From assembly GCA_023101885.1 (NCBI GenBank), contig JALPQD010000233.1, forward strand, positions 2,769,501-2,833,500: a DNA stretch of 64,000 bases. Reading direction: 5' to 3'. Numbering within the stretch: position 1 is the first letter of the stretch; every line of letters begins with the position of its first letter. The position numbers and the translations under genes were made by a program. The stretch comes from Typhlomys cinereus (taxonomy: Eukaryota > Chordata > Mammalia > Rodentia > Platacanthomyidae). Shown piece by piece: positions 25,211 through 36,439 of the stretch. The notes under the pieces were generated by a model. It did not search any database and was not told where the DNA came from. It saw only the letters and a program-made list of their open reading frames with translations.

Positions 25211-25769
25211 CCACACCTCTTGATTACCCATCAGAATAAGCCAATAAACCACTAAATACAGCTACCTGTAAGATACAACTGGATCAAACTAGAAATTTCC
25301 TTCCTGATGCTTAGCTTTCAGAGTGCTAAAAAGTGTTCTGCAGACTCTGTGATAGAAAAGGTTTCAATAGTCTTGCCCAAATGTGAGTCCTATGAAATAT
25401 CATACCAAATTGCCAGGGAAGATGAGCCCATTGGTGCAGTAGTGGCATGACTTTTATATGAACAACCAACCACTCTCTGCTGGTCTGTGAGGCCCATTTT
25501 ACAAGAGGAAATTCATAACTCACACAATAAATCCAACCGAAAGGCATGGTTAGGCCTTGATGGCGAACCTACATTTTAAAGTGAATCAGCACCAAGCTTC
25601 ATTCTATATACAAATGTCTCTCCTATTTATAATCAGATGTGTTTCTTTTGACACTGAAAAGCAGTGAAGCCTAAGATACATAATTGTTCAGATTGCTGAG
25701 AATTCACCAGTTCAAAGTGTTCGTTCATAAACAGGATATTTATAGCATCCCTTATAAAGCTTAGTGATC

Positions 25770-26035
25770 ACCAGGGAAGAGGAGGTGGAAAGAATGTAAG
25801 AGATGCAACATGGGGAGAAGGATTATGAAACACTGTCTTCATGGTACAGCAGTCAATACAAGCATGACCTGAAAGCAGGTGAACTCTCTTGTACTAGACC
25901 TGCATAAGACTCAGCCTGTCAAGAGTTAAGCATGGCTCTGGGAGGTACTCTGTTATCTCTGCCAACAACTGACCATCTGTAAACTCAGGGGGAGGGGGCC
26001 CAGTCAGTGTCTTCACTAAGGACTCAACATGCTAC
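25770..26035 (+). mobile_element. Old rodent LINE-1 (Lx-like) 3' UTR fragment
   Basis: The pattern GGAAAGAATGTAAGAGATG, AAACACTGTCTTC, ACTAGACCTGCATAAGACT and CAGCCTGTCAAGAGTTAAGCATGG matches the 3' UTR of old rodent L1s as I remember it. Boundaries are approximate. Confidence 0.6.
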
Positions 26036-26616
26036 AGTGGATACTTCTAAATGCTATTCACATAGACAACTCCAGGAAAACACAGTGGGTCTCAAAACAA
26101 AAAGTCATGAATGTGATAGAGAAACTTCTAAGAGTGGTATTGTGGAGAGGGAGACCAGAGAAAATGGATTTTATAGTAATTAGATACATTATATACATGA
26201 AAGAACAAATTCAATAAGTTAATACATAAATAGCTATTTTAGTTGTTCTACATGTCTACTATGAATAGTGCTACACTGAACACCTTTTCAATAAACCTAT
26301 ACCCACCATTTCCATCATATTTTTTAATTCAGTCAATGTAAATATGTCTACATTTTGAAAGTCAGGTATACTTAACAGATTTATGTATTATTAGCTGAAG
26401 AGTTTGGAAACAAAACATGAGTTAAGTCTGTGAAGATCATATTATTCTACAGCTAATAATAAGTGAAGTAAATGACATAAGAATACTTTAATTTGGATCT
26501 TCTGATCTACAGAAAGACTTGGTTTAGCCTTGTTTGACTCATTTGTAATTGCCAATATACAGCTCAATTGAAATTCAGTGAAAGATGTACGAACAGTGCT
26601 TATATTTCGCTTTCTT

Positions 26617-26940
26617 TTCTCTCTTTTATTTATTTATTTATTTATTTTTTATTTATTTATTTATTTATTTATTTTTCTTCTCATACAAATGTAATAGGAA
26701 CCCCTGTCCCCTCCCTCCCTCCACTCCTCCCTGAACCTCCCTGTTCCCTCCCCCCTTTACCCCTTCTTTTCCCCCCTCCCTCCCTTTCTCCCAGTGCCCC
26801 CTCCCCCCCCATCTCTGAAGCATCCTTTAATGTATATATCAAATTTTCCTCTGGGTCCTCCTCTCTGATGAGGTGTAAGGACTTAGTGGCAATTCCTAGA
26901 ACTCTTTCTTGTGTTCCCCTTAAGTATAGGAACACTATTG
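26617..26940 (-). mobile_element. LINE-1 3' UTR fragment with (TTTA)n tail
   Basis: The reverse complement of the L1 3' UTR (CTCATACAAATGTAATAGGAACCCC, pyrimidine tract, CCTCTGGGTCCTCCTCTC, CCTTAAGTATAGGAACACTA). Its A-rich tail has become a TTTA repeat at 26626-26677. The duplication ATATTTCGCTTTCTT / ATATTTCACTTTCTT is at 26602-26616 and 26941-26955. Open frames in both strands here are artefacts. Confidence 0.92.
26626..26677. repeat. (TTTA)n tetranucleotide repeat
   Basis: Two blocks of TTTA units separated by TTTTTT, formed from the L1 poly(A) tail. Confidence 0.95.
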
Positions 26941-26955
26941 ATATTTCACTTTCTT

Positions 26956-27880
26956 GAAGTTTAAAAGCATTCAATTTTTCTTAAAAGGAGAGAAATAGGA
27001 GAAAACTGAGAAATAAGGAAAGTTTGTAGTGGTTGTGCAAAAAATGTGTGTGTTCACACACATACATGTGCTAAATATGACATCGGTGTACATGCACATT
27101 CTACACTAACATATATAAAAACATGTTACATACAAGGCTTACTCCTGAAAACCAAATGCCATCAGGTCTATAGACAACATGGCCCACCACTGAGACTGAA
27201 AAGTATGTTTAGAATTGTTCTTTGGTGAAAGACAGCCTTTTGCTAAGTAGCAATAATTCTTGTTGAGTGTAATTAGGAAAACAGCTTTTGGTTAGAATGA
27301 ATGTTTCAAATAAATCAAGGTTTGCTTGTAAATGCCAATAGTCTGAAGGTTTTCTCAAATACAGAAATGCTAATTTCCTTGTCTTCTTAAGCAGATTCTA
27401 CACAATATAGAGTAGCTAGTGTTGATGAACGAAGCTCATTTTCTAAACCAGAATTATTGTTCACAGGTAGTCCTCAGCGTCTATCTGCTTATAGTCTGTT
27501 ACTACATTATAGCTTTAAAAACAAAGTTTTCTCCTTTGATACCAAGTCACCAGTTAGTATGTGCATTTCTAAAACCTGTTTTTCACCACTCTTTTCATCA
27601 CTCAACAGTTTTTCTTTTGTGTTAATTGTCTGGTGAAAGTTCATTAGAGTTCTATTCAAAGTAAAGCTACCTCACATGGGATCTTGCTGCAAGTGTCCTA
27701 TGAGCAGGGCTTTGTGAATGGACTGAAAAATCTATTGAGGTTTCCCAAGCTGTAGTACTACTGACAATTTTTTTTACAAGTTCAACAGAAAAAAGCCATG
27801 ACTCATACCCTGGCTTTCTCTAATCTCTGACAAGCATTTCTTGTTTTATCTCCCACAAATTATCCAAAGTGACTTTGTAG
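26956..27880. other. Intergenic DNA, nothing identified
   Basis: No recognisable gene or repeat. Confidence 0.5.
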
Positions 27881-27889
27881 AGTTGTAAA

Positions 27890-28375
27890 ATGGATTCTCT
27901 TACTTTTTGCTTCTTGTCTTCTTATATCTTCCTTATGCTTGGAATCCATCTGGACTTTTCCACCCCTATATTGCAGTCTGACATGGTAAAGTCTGGCATG
28001 TACCTCTCTTTCCTTGTTTCCTACCTTCCTTGTTCTTGTTCATGGTAATTTCTCCCTGCCCTCCATCAGGTCAAGGGATTTCCTTTCAGGAGTTGGGCAC
28101 CTGCGACTTATTTGCCCTGGCTGTTCTTTGCTTGATTGTGGCCACGTTCTTCATGCCTCCTTGCAAATTTCATGACCTCAGATACGTCTCTGGCGAGCAT
28201 GCAATTCAACGGAGCATCCCTCATCCCATTGTCTTTCCTCGATCTGTCTTGTTTTTATCAGAATTCTTCGCTGTGTTCATTACCTATCACTTCTCGAAGA
28301 ATATAAACTCTGAGAGAACAGGGTTTCATTTCATTCATATAGAAGCATGTCTGTATGGGCACATGAATGACTTTT
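27890..28375 (+). mobile_element. L2 LINE remnant
   Basis: CCTGGCTGTTCTTTGCTTGATTG, the cysteine/pyrimidine-rich middle, and AATATAAACTCTGAGAGAACAGGGTTTCATTTCATTCAT match the order of motifs of an ancient L2 3' end (...TGTAAGCTCCATGAGGGCAGGGAC...). The 115-codon frame at 28030-28377 falls within it and is not supported as a gene. Confidence 0.55.
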
Positions 28376-28414
28376 GAGAAAATGACTTAGTCCCTATTAC
28401 CAACTTCAGAGGAA

Positions 28415-28530
28415 GATGATGAATACCTGTTTTATAGGTGGACAAATGGAATGTTAAAGAGGTCAAATAGACTTGTCCAAAGTTCATTCAGTCATTATTG
28501 AAGGCAGGGGAAATGGGAGTCAAGAGGAAG
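28415..28530 (-). mobile_element. MIR SINE remnant
   Basis: The plus strand reads TTTATAGGTGGACAAATGGAATG...GAGGTCAAATAGACTTGTCCAAAGTTCATTCAGTC, the typical complement of the MIR core (GAAACTGAGGCTCAGAGAGGTTAAGTGACTTGCCCAAGGTCAC). Confidence 0.65.
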
Positions 28531-28539
28531 AGCCTTTAC

Positions 28540-29870
28540 TGTGCCAGCTCACATGAATCAATCATTCAGATGTGACATGGAAGCAACTTGGATAACAAAC
28601 ACACACGTAGAGAATTTGATGTGAGAACAAGCTGCATGGGGAGAAAAACATCTGTGTAAAAGTTTTTTTTTTTTAATTTTATACAGAGATAACTTTTATG
28701 GTTGGGTCTTGAGGCTAAAGTAGAAACATGTACAAAGGTATTTCCTTTCAGGAGTCTATGATCCAGTTTTCCTGGACACTGAGTTGGAAGGTTACCAGAG
28801 AATGAAAACACTTGGCTTGAGTATTGAAGCAAATCTGGCAGTACCAAGGGAGGCAGGGACAGAAAGGAGCCTCAGGAACTGACAGAGTAGTTAGCCAACA
28901 GGTCTAGCTTTCTACAGCCAGTCAGGACTTCTGGAGGGAGCTCGTGGGTATATAAATCAGTCATGAATCTCCACTGATCACCTACTTGCTATTAGTTCTA
29001 TGTCAAATATCTTATCAGCATGAAAAAAGAAAATTATACTTAAAAAGGAAAGATAAATTACATGTTTTATACTGTGATATGATATGCAGCTGTTCCTTCA
29101 AGAATGGTCTTAGTGGCTTGTGAAGTGTCCTTAGTTGACTGCCTCCAGCACTACATTCTAGAGTCTGCTTCTGCTGGAGGCAACAGATATGCTTATGGTC
29201 CCTGTTTTCCCAAGAGCTGCCTACATCCAGTCACTATCACAAGTAAAAATAGTATTAGCTTTTGCCCTTCTAAACTAAGATTTGTTAGGTCTACAATTCA
29301 TTCCATCATTTCTTTTTGTCTATTCTTGCTTCTCTTCCCTTTTCTTTCACATGTGTAGATCCTTCATACATACAGCAGCCCTTACTATTCTTGGACTCTG
29401 AATTCAACAAATTATAGATATATTAAAATTGCATTTGTATTGATCTAGTAGTATAGCATTATTTCTTGCCATTATTTATGAAACAGTAGAGTATCACAAT
29501 TGCTTACACAGCCTTTACATCACATTAGGGTTGTAAATAAAGTTCACAGCAGGAGGTTGTACCCCATTTTGTATAAGGGACTTGACCATCTACAGAATAT
29601 AGTATTTTCGCGGCAGGAGGAAGGGAAAATGGAACCAGTTTCTCAAGAAAATCAAGATACCATGGAATGTATGTTGCATTTCAATCCTCTTTTAATATCA
29701 GCTTGAACAGAATCAAATTTGATATTTACTTAGCAAAACTTCTCTGTTGATATACTAGAATTAAAAAAGTTCTGATTATCCAAAAGTCATAGTTTCTTAC
29801 CACATGAACCAGCATTTAACGTGGGCCACAGATGTTTAAAAAAAAAAAAAACAGCAGCAGATACTACATT
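28540..29870. other. Intergenic DNA, nothing identified
   Basis: No gene or clear repeat. The open frame at 28566-28847 is unremarkable. Confidence 0.5.
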
Positions 29871-29942
29871 AGTTAAGGCAAGAGAATTACTTGAGCTCAG
29901 GTGTTCAAAACAGCCTGGATAACAAAACAAGGTCCCCAATTT
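29870..29942 (+). mobile_element. 7SL-derived SINE fragment (B1-like)
   Basis: GGCAAGAGAATTACTTGAGCTCAGGTGTTC...CAGCCTGGATAACAAAACAAGGTC matches the middle of a 7SL SINE (AGGAGAATTGCTTGAGCTCAGGAGTTC...GCCTGGGTAACATAG). Confidence 0.7.
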
Positions 29943-30203
29943 AAGTATGTGCATACTTTAAGTATATATATATATATACCTTCTAAAGTGCAATTAGGGC
30001 CTATGAAAAAAAGTGTCTATAATACTGACAATGCTATTTGTTGTATAAAACATTTTCACTTTAACAATAGTGTCATCTGTAATTTACTCAGTAAACTCAC
30101 TATATAAAAATTGTTGGGATAACAAAATCTTGACTTTATTGCTTTTGTATTTGTATTTTAAGACATCTGATTAGCAATTAACGTCCCTGTTAAATCAGAT
30201 CAT

Positions 30204-30218
30204 AGAAAGTGAGTCAGT
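30204..30218 (+). repeat. Target-site duplication (left) of the L1 at 30219-31037
   Basis: AGAAAGTGAGTCAGT, identical to 31038-31052. Confidence 0.92.
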
Positions 30219-31037
30219 TTTTTTTTCAATAAATGGATGTGACTTTAATCATAATTAATATATTTTTAAGGGATACAGAATTTTGAATTTTTTAATACAT
30301 TTTTTATTATTTCCGCTCATACAAACTTAATAGGTAGACCAGTTCCCTCCCTTCCTCCTCCTCCCCCCTCCCTCTCCATCCCCCAGTGCCTTCCCCCCAG
30401 TTCCCAGAGAGTCCTTTATTGTGTATGCCTAACTCTCCTCTGGGTCCTCCTCTCCGAGGACATACAAGGACCCAGTGGCATTTCCCTGAATCCTTTCTTG
30501 TGTTCCCCTTAAGCATAGGAACACTACTGTGGCTGTCAATCCCTTGCCTCCAAGGATCTTGGTGCCTTTAGCAGATGCTAGACTTTGTGAGGTCAATAGT
30601 GTGTTGGACATGGCGCAGGGCATGCAAAGTCCTATTATGATTGCTTCAGCCCTAACTAGTGTGGAGAATCTTGCAAATCATTGCTCCTCCCATCCTTGTG
30701 CTCTTACAATCTTACCGCCCCCTCTTCTGCAAATGTCCCTGAGCTTCAGGATGGGGAGAGATTAGGCTGGCCTAGTTCTATGTGGTTGATATAGAGTCTC
30801 TGAAGTTCTGGATTGTGGTTTGTTGATTTTCTTGTGCAGTTTTGCTGCTCCTGCAATGCCCTTCACTCCATCCTGATGGGCACTGTATGTCACCCCCTGG
30901 TCAGAGACAAAAAGCTGTTAAACTGGAGTCTTGTTATAATAGCACATTCAAGGGTAGATGTAATAAAAGTAGGAAACCTCAGTGAGGGAGGGGTCAATCA
31001 CCCATTTGCAAAATGATTACTAAAAAAAAAAAAAGAA
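30219..31037 (-). mobile_element. 5'-truncated LINE-1 with a probable 3' transduction
   Basis: Minus-orientation L1 3' UTR (about 30290-31020) bounded by an exact 15-bp duplication. The normal L1 end (minus: TATTAAGTTTGTATGAG, then an A-rich stretch) is followed by about 60 nt of unrelated sequence (30228-30288) and then the true poly(A) (T-run at 30219-30226 on plus). An ATTAAA signal (30249-30244) sits 17 nt before that poly(A). Open frames at 30307-31016 belong to the 3' UTR and are not genes. Confidence 0.9.
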
Positions 31038-31052
31038 AGAAAGTGAGTCAGT
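31038..31052 (+). repeat. Target-site duplication (right) of the L1 at 30219-31037
   Basis: AGAAAGTGAGTCAGT, identical to 30204-30218. Confidence 0.92.
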
Positions 31053-31399
31053 ATACAGACTTTTTATACAAGAAACGCAAACACAGACTTTAACCCAGGT
31101 CCCATCCTTCTTATGAGAGCATTTATTTTCTGTCGTGCTCAGCCCCAGCATTTACAAGGTTCACATTGTACAACTGAGCATCTGGGAGCACCATTGTCTA
31201 TTCCTGCAGCTGGGACCACTGATTTAGTACTGCGCATGGAATCCCAGGAAGGCCAATGAGAGAACTGTTGGGTTTTCATTGGACTACTAGACATGAAGGT
31301 GTCAATCCAGTGGGCAGAACTTCTATGAGGGCAAACATGCTGCCCAAGAATAAAGTAAATTAATATTAATGGTAAGAGTAAGGAAAAGAACTATTATGG

Positions 31400-31752
31400 C
31401 TGTCATGGTTGGATCTTAAATGTCTCCTAAGGCTCATGTGTTAAAGCTTGGCTGCTACTTAAGAGGGATTAGTTGGATTGTGAAGGCTCAGCTTCATCAG
31501 TGGATTAATCCATGGACAGAAAATCTCAGAATGGCCTAGTTGGAGGAGCAGGTCACTGTAGATGTGACCTAGAAGGGATTAGCTTGTTTTCTGTCCTCTC
31601 AGACTCTCCGCTTGCTTTCTGTGGGGTAAACAGCCAAGCTCCACCATAAGCTTCATGGAGTCATGACCATGGAATGAAGGCGCTGAAGCTGTCCATCAAA
31701 ATAAGTCCTTGCTCCCAGCATTCAGTCACAGTAACCGAAAAGTAACTTAACA
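31400..31752 (+). mobile_element. Old interspersed repeat (MER/MaLR-like)
   Basis: GGATCTTAAATGTCTCCTAAGGCTCATGTGTTAAAGCTTGG at the start and CAAAATAAGTCCTTGC...CAGTCACAGTAACCGAAAAGTAAC at the end match a widespread mammalian repeat pattern. I am not certain of the family (MaLR LTR or DNA element). About 350 bp, near full length. Confidence 0.55.
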
Positions 31753-31864
31753 AAGCTCTAAGTATATAATCTTTATAATGCCCAGGAAAATGGTGTTTTT
31801 ATACATTGCCACAGGTTATACACAACCGAATGACAGGCAGGGTTTGAAGCTGAGTTACATTTCT

Positions 31865-32240
31865 GTAATAGTTACTCTCAACTATTGCTATGAGAGAATA
31901 CTCAAAGTCAAGCAACTTAAGGGAGAAAAGGAGATTTATTTACCTTATATTCCAAAGGGGTGTAAGAGTCTTTCATGGTGGAAAAACATGGTTGGTGGCT
32001 GAAGCTGGAGGCAGGTTAGGTCACTGCAAATGTCTTGGAGAGTCCAAGAAACAGAGGGTCTTTCTTCAAAGCCTTCTGTTTTATGTTCCCTTTATCTGGT
32101 CTGCTACTGGGAGATTCCAATCAGATCTAGTACTGGTCTTTGTATTGTCAATGTGATGATCTGGATAATCTCTTCAGGTAGCCTCTTAGTTAATGCCAGG
32201 TGTGATCAAGTTGACACCCAGGATCAACCATCACAGCCCC
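31865..32240 (-). mobile_element. URR1-like rodent repeat (non-autonomous DNA element)
   Basis: The plus strand has ATTGCTATGAGAGAATACTCAAAG, CAACTTAAGGGAGAAAAGGAGATTTATTT and, at the other end, GATCAAGTTGACACCC. This is the complement of the rodent repeat whose 5' end is TGTCAACTTG. Open frames here (31778-32317) are chance. Confidence 0.6.
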
Positions 32241-32933
32241 TCATCCTTCAGACCATGTACACTGATGATCAGAAAAAATGGCAACTGAGAAATAAGACCT
32301 GTTTCAAAGGGATTTGAGGACTCACAACCAGATTGGAAGTTCAGTATATATATGTTCACTTTGGAAAATGTTCCTTTTTTAGAAAAAGGTAGTTTGAGCT
32401 AGCTATGTTATGGGGACTGACTCATGATGATACTCCAGATTCATCTCTCCATTATTTATAGGAGTAAAAAAAAATGTAGGTACCAAGCAATGTAATAAAA
32501 AATGCACATATGATACAATGCATCTGGATATTGTGATGATCTGTGTAAAATATTAAAATTTCTATATAATTTTCTTTTCCATAATAAAAATCTAAAATAA
32601 GGAGAACAAAGGCAAACTTTATACACTTCTTACTACAAAACCCTTTGGCAAATTAAGCCCAGGACACATTCAATCACCTTAGGCAAACTTTGCAAAGGGA
32701 GTTACTTTTCCTCATTCACTGCTGTATCTCCACCAGCTACATCGATAATCTTAAATGTTGAATGAATTGTTAAGAGAAAAATTAACAAGTGTCCACTGTA
32801 CCCTATATTCACCTTTCTAAAGAGACTTATTATTTAAAAACCATCTTCCAAAATATCCCAGTTAAGTCTTAAGTCTGATCAATGCTCAAGCTAATTCTGC
32901 TACATATTGAGAATTTAAAAAATATACTGATAT

Positions 32934-33300
32934 CAGGATGGAGGGATGGCTTATTAGTAAAAGCACTTGCCCCACAAGCAAAAAGTCTAGAGTTTGGATT
33001 TCCAAATATCATGTAAAATGACAATTGGGTATGGCATACAGCTTATAATTCTAGCTTTAGAGAACGAGAATCCCAAGAAGTAGATAGCTACACAGCATAA
33101 ACCTATCAGTAAGCTATGTAATTAATTGAAGATCTGTCCCAAAAGAATAAGGTGAAAGTGTAACTGAAGATAATTCCCAACATCAACCTTGGGCCTGCCT
33201 CCTCATGTATGCACTTATGAATGCACACCCACTTATATGAGTTTACCCACATAAGTGAATATTCACATGCACATTTCACATATGTGCACATACACACATC
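32934..33300 (+). mobile_element. B4/RSINE1-type rodent SINE
   Basis: It begins GGATGGAGGGATGGCTTATTAGTAAAAGCACTTGCCCC, continues GACAATTGGGTATGGCATACAGC and GATCTGTCCCAAAAGAATAAGGTG, and ends with the CCT...CCTCATGTATGCACTTATGAATGCACACC type of tail that characterises B4 elements. Old. Confidence 0.75.
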
Positions 33301-33309
33301 TATGTATTA

Positions 33310-33975
33310 CACACCCACATGAAAAATGGAAAGAGAAAATATACATACATACTAGTATTACTTTACCCATGCAATAATTAATCAAGAGTAAATAGTCATG
33401 ATGTTCATTCCATATGAATTATATCTAATTCTGTTTTTCTCAAAGTATATTTTATATTTTTGTCTATTATCAAAGCACAAAAAATGAAGACTGGCTTAAA
33501 AATAAGTGTCGCTATGTTGGTAAAGTAGCTTAAATATTTTTTCATATTATTTTTATCTAGCAAAGGGATCATTTATAAGCTTTTAAGTGAAAATAAGAAA
33601 AAGAATGACACATTTTTGATATTTATTGCTACATTATCAGTATGTTAAGGGATTCAGATTATTTCATAAAATTCCCAATATGGTTAATAAGAACATAGAT
33701 TCTGTTTGAAACTCCAATAAAAGACTTATTTTTACATACCATTTGTCTGCCATAGTCCCAAGGTCTCATTTTTAAGTTATCTTACACAATTTTTATGTTC
33801 TCAATGAAGAACTCAACTTTAAGGTTTTGAAAGAATTGTACTAAACTCTTCCCAATTGGCTACAAGGAAAACTTCACAATTACAAGTGAGCTACTAAAGT
33901 TGGAGATTTAAAACACGATCTTTTTGGCATCTGATTATGATTCTGTGCAATCTCTGAAAATAAAAGCACACCCGT
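33310..33975. other. Flank between the B4 SINE and the PEX2 3' end
   Basis: AT-rich; no gene or recognisable repeat. Confidence 0.5.
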
Positions 33976-33979
33976 CCTA

Positions 33980-34317
33980 GAGGCTCCACAATCTTTTATT
34001 TTTAAAGGTCAACTTTTTCTTCAAAGTAGCAAAGCAAAGAGGCACACAGTAGTTATTCTTAATATTCATCTGACAAGAATCTTCTCATTTTCTTGATATT
34101 AAAAATTGAAATGGTTGATTTAAAAAATAGCAGGAATATTTACATAGTATCTTTAGGATCGTGTTGTTCCCAGTGATTACGATTTAGTCACGCCTGGAAA
34201 GGAAGAGGGGCTGAGAAACACGTGCCTTATAAAAGACACTTACATCCTATACTAAGGATGACTAATGCTAAGGACTTGAACACAATAACCTTATCCTCTG
34301 AGAAAGCAATTGAGTTT
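33980..34317 (-). other. PEX2: PEX2 3' untranslated region with poly(A) signal
   Basis: After the TAG, the minus strand reads about 320 nt to an AATAAA at 34000-33995. It is followed within 20-40 nt by a GT-rich stretch (minus-strand GGGTGTGC near 33970), the usual arrangement for cleavage near 33980. The exact cleavage site is inferred. Alternative downstream sites cannot be excluded. Confidence 0.6.
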
Positions 34318-35235
34318 CTAAAGAGCATTCACTTCTGACATTTCAATTCCTGATTTCAGTGGCTGCACACTGTGCACTTCGGTACCACACTTAGGGCAGG
34401 TAAAGTACATGTCAAATAAGAAGCTACTTTTTATGCAGTAGTAACAGAAGACATGCTCACATCCAATGGTGTGAGGCATGGTGGGCCATTCCCCACATAG
34501 ACCACACTCTTTGCCACTGGTGGCCAGTGCACTGTCACTACTAGGAGTGCCAGTAAGAGGGATGCACCATGAAGATAACTTGGCTTTCAACTTCTGGATA
34601 TTGATGAGCGGTAAGAGAAATATCAGAAACTCAGCAAAACCGTGCCAGAGGAGTTCCCTATTCATATACTCAAAGCCAACTTCCCGGACATTCTGGGGCT
34701 TGGAGAATACAGAATGAATACCTAGGATGCGTTCCGTCAAAGTTGCAAACTTTCCTTTTTGCAGAAAAACTAAAAAGTTCAACAACTCACCTAATTTTAA
34801 AAGTCCAACCACAAAATTCATGCACTGCTTGACTTTCCCGAAAGATGCTAAATGACGGTTTCGAAACAAATCATAGCATCGTTCCTCTAACCACCTCCCA
34901 CCAATGGTACACACAGCATACCACAATTTCTGATTTTTACTTGGTGGTTGGTATTTCATGTTTGTAGAAAAATCATTTTTGTACCGAATATTCAAAACTG
35001 ACTGCCCCACAGTGGCATTTTTGGAATAGATGGTGAATCGCCATAGGAAAAGCCACAAAAATGCTTTTACTTCTGGTTCGAAGCGTGCTAACAGCCCTGG
35101 CTTAAATCCGTGAAAGCACTGTGTAAACTGGGACCAAACGAGCTGCTCCAGGGCCTTGTTTAGTTCAAGTGCATCCAACTGACTTATTCTCAGCACTCGG
35201 TCTGCACGCTTCACATTCTCTTCTCTGCCAGCCAT
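34318..35235 (-). CDS. PEX2: PEX2, peroxisome biogenesis factor 2 (RING E3 ligase subunit), complete
   Basis: The 305-codon frame runs from ATG (35235-35233) to TAG (34320-34318), the usual length of mammalian PEX2. I recognise the N-terminal signature [20 protein letters not shown], the central Pex2/Pex12-type membrane region (hydrophobic stretches in roughly residues 140-230) and a C-terminal C3HC4 RING: C244, C247, C259, H261, C264, C267, C280, C283, all present. Known role of the family: a peroxisomal membrane protein that with PEX10 and PEX12 forms the ubiquitin ligase acting on the import receptor PEX5, and is needed for matrix-protein import. The coding region is intronless, as in other mammals. 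The start has a purine at -3 and G at +4, and a splice acceptor lies 17 nt upstream. No frameshift or stop is seen. Several residues (for example [10 protein letters not shown] and CYYCIKSS) look rodent-like rather than primate-like. Identification is very secure; the gene is on the minus strand with no coding neighbour. Confidence 0.98.
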   Translation of the reverse strand: MAGREENVKRADRVLRISQLDALELNKALEQLVWSQFTQCFHGFKPGLLARFEPEVKAFLWLFLWRFTIYSKNATVGQSVLNIRYKNDFSTNMKYQPPSKNQKLWYAVCTIGGRWLEERCYDLFRNRHLASFGKVKQCMNFVVGLLKLGELLNFLVFLQKGKFATLTERILGIHSVFSKPQNVREVGFEYMNRELLWHGFAEFLIFLLPLINIQKLKAKLSSWCIPLTGTPSSDSALATSGKECGLCGEWPTMPHTIGCEHVFCYYCIKSSFLFDMYFTCPKCGTEVHSVQPLKSGIEMSEVNAL

Positions 35236-35252
35236 GTCTTCTCTGAAGGCGT
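35236..35252 (-). other. PEX2: 5' UTR portion of the PEX2 coding exon and its splice acceptor
   Basis: On the minus strand the sequence TTGTATTTTTCCTAG precedes ACGCC, giving a good pyrimidine tract and AG at 35254-35253, 17 nt before the ATG. This matches the known PEX2 layout, in which the whole frame is in the last exon and the 5' exons are non-coding. Confidence 0.75.
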
Positions 35253-35438
35253 CTAGGAAAAATACAATTAGAGAACATCAGCAAGCAGTAGCTTGGAAAA
35301 TAGATTCACAATTTAAAAAGGACACACATTAGATGGGCCCAACAGCAGTGCAAAAACAGCAAGCATCCCATCTTAATCAGAACCTATCTCTCTTCTCTTA
35401 CTTTTGCTCCTTGACTTTCTCAGCAAAGAAGTAATGGT

Positions 35439-35491
35439 GAGAGAAAGAGAGAGATAGAGAAAAAGAGAGAGATAGAGAGAGAGACAGAGAG

Positions 35492-35536
<45 letters not shown>
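35439..35536. repeat. (GA)n purine tract in the PEX2 last intron
   Basis: GAGAGAAAGAGAGAGATAGAG-type repeats, about 98 bp. In the PEX2 transcript this is a CU-rich tract 186 nt upstream of the coding-exon acceptor. Confidence 0.95.
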
Positions 35537-35539
<3 letters not shown>

Positions 35540-36439
35540 TATCCTATCTCCTATCATCTAATTTTACAAACATACTCTTGGCTAAAACTTTTTGGAGAGA
35601 TACACCGTGTGATCGATTAAAGACCTAAAACTAATAATGTGGCTGAATAATATGATGAATGCAGAAATATATGAATAATATTAATGTGATGACCCATATA
35701 AAACAGCAGAATGGATAGTTCAGATCTTGCTGTAATTTCTAGTACTTCTCTTGATTTCAAAGGTGTATTTTTCATCTAGTCACATATTCTATCCCAAGTG
35801 TACTTTATATATGTAAAGTTAGGGGGAAATGGGTTCTTCATTCTATCATACTACTGAAGAAAATAAGTATTAATAAATCTTATGAAGTAATAAAAATGCA
35901 GACATAGCTTTGCTGAAATACAAAAAATGTTCACAAATCATTAAATATCCCAGAAAAGAAAAATTCAATGTGAAAACATAAAATTATTATTTCATAAATA
36001 CATCAAGGAAAGAAATTGGTGCTAAAGGAGAAAAAAATAAGTGAAATGTAAAAAACTGATCAATGGTAGCTAAGCATGAGTGACATGAAATCCATGCATG
36101 ATGTGTAAGTCAAAGCAATAAAAGCAGCCAATCACGGCTGCAGGTGACAAGACAGTTTAGATAGTTTACATCTCATTAATGAACTGGCAAACCTAAACTT
36201 TGACCAACAATCATGCTTTCTAAAATCGGCCTTTGTATGATTTTACCTATGTTTCAAATCTAGGGGAAAAAAGAGGAATTCAGAGAAGCTGAGTGGTTGT
36301 TAGGGGCTGGAAAAAAAAAGTGGGAGATTCTGGTCAAATGCACAGATAAAATCTGAGAACTAAGGTCCAGAATGGTGACTACTGCCTGTTTGAAATAGAC
36401 TAAGAGAGTCTTAGGGTTAAGTAATGATGAGTGGCATTG

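Noticed and set aside
28030..28377. 115-codon frame with hydrophobic segments
   Set aside because: Lies within an L2-like remnant and has no homology I recognise.
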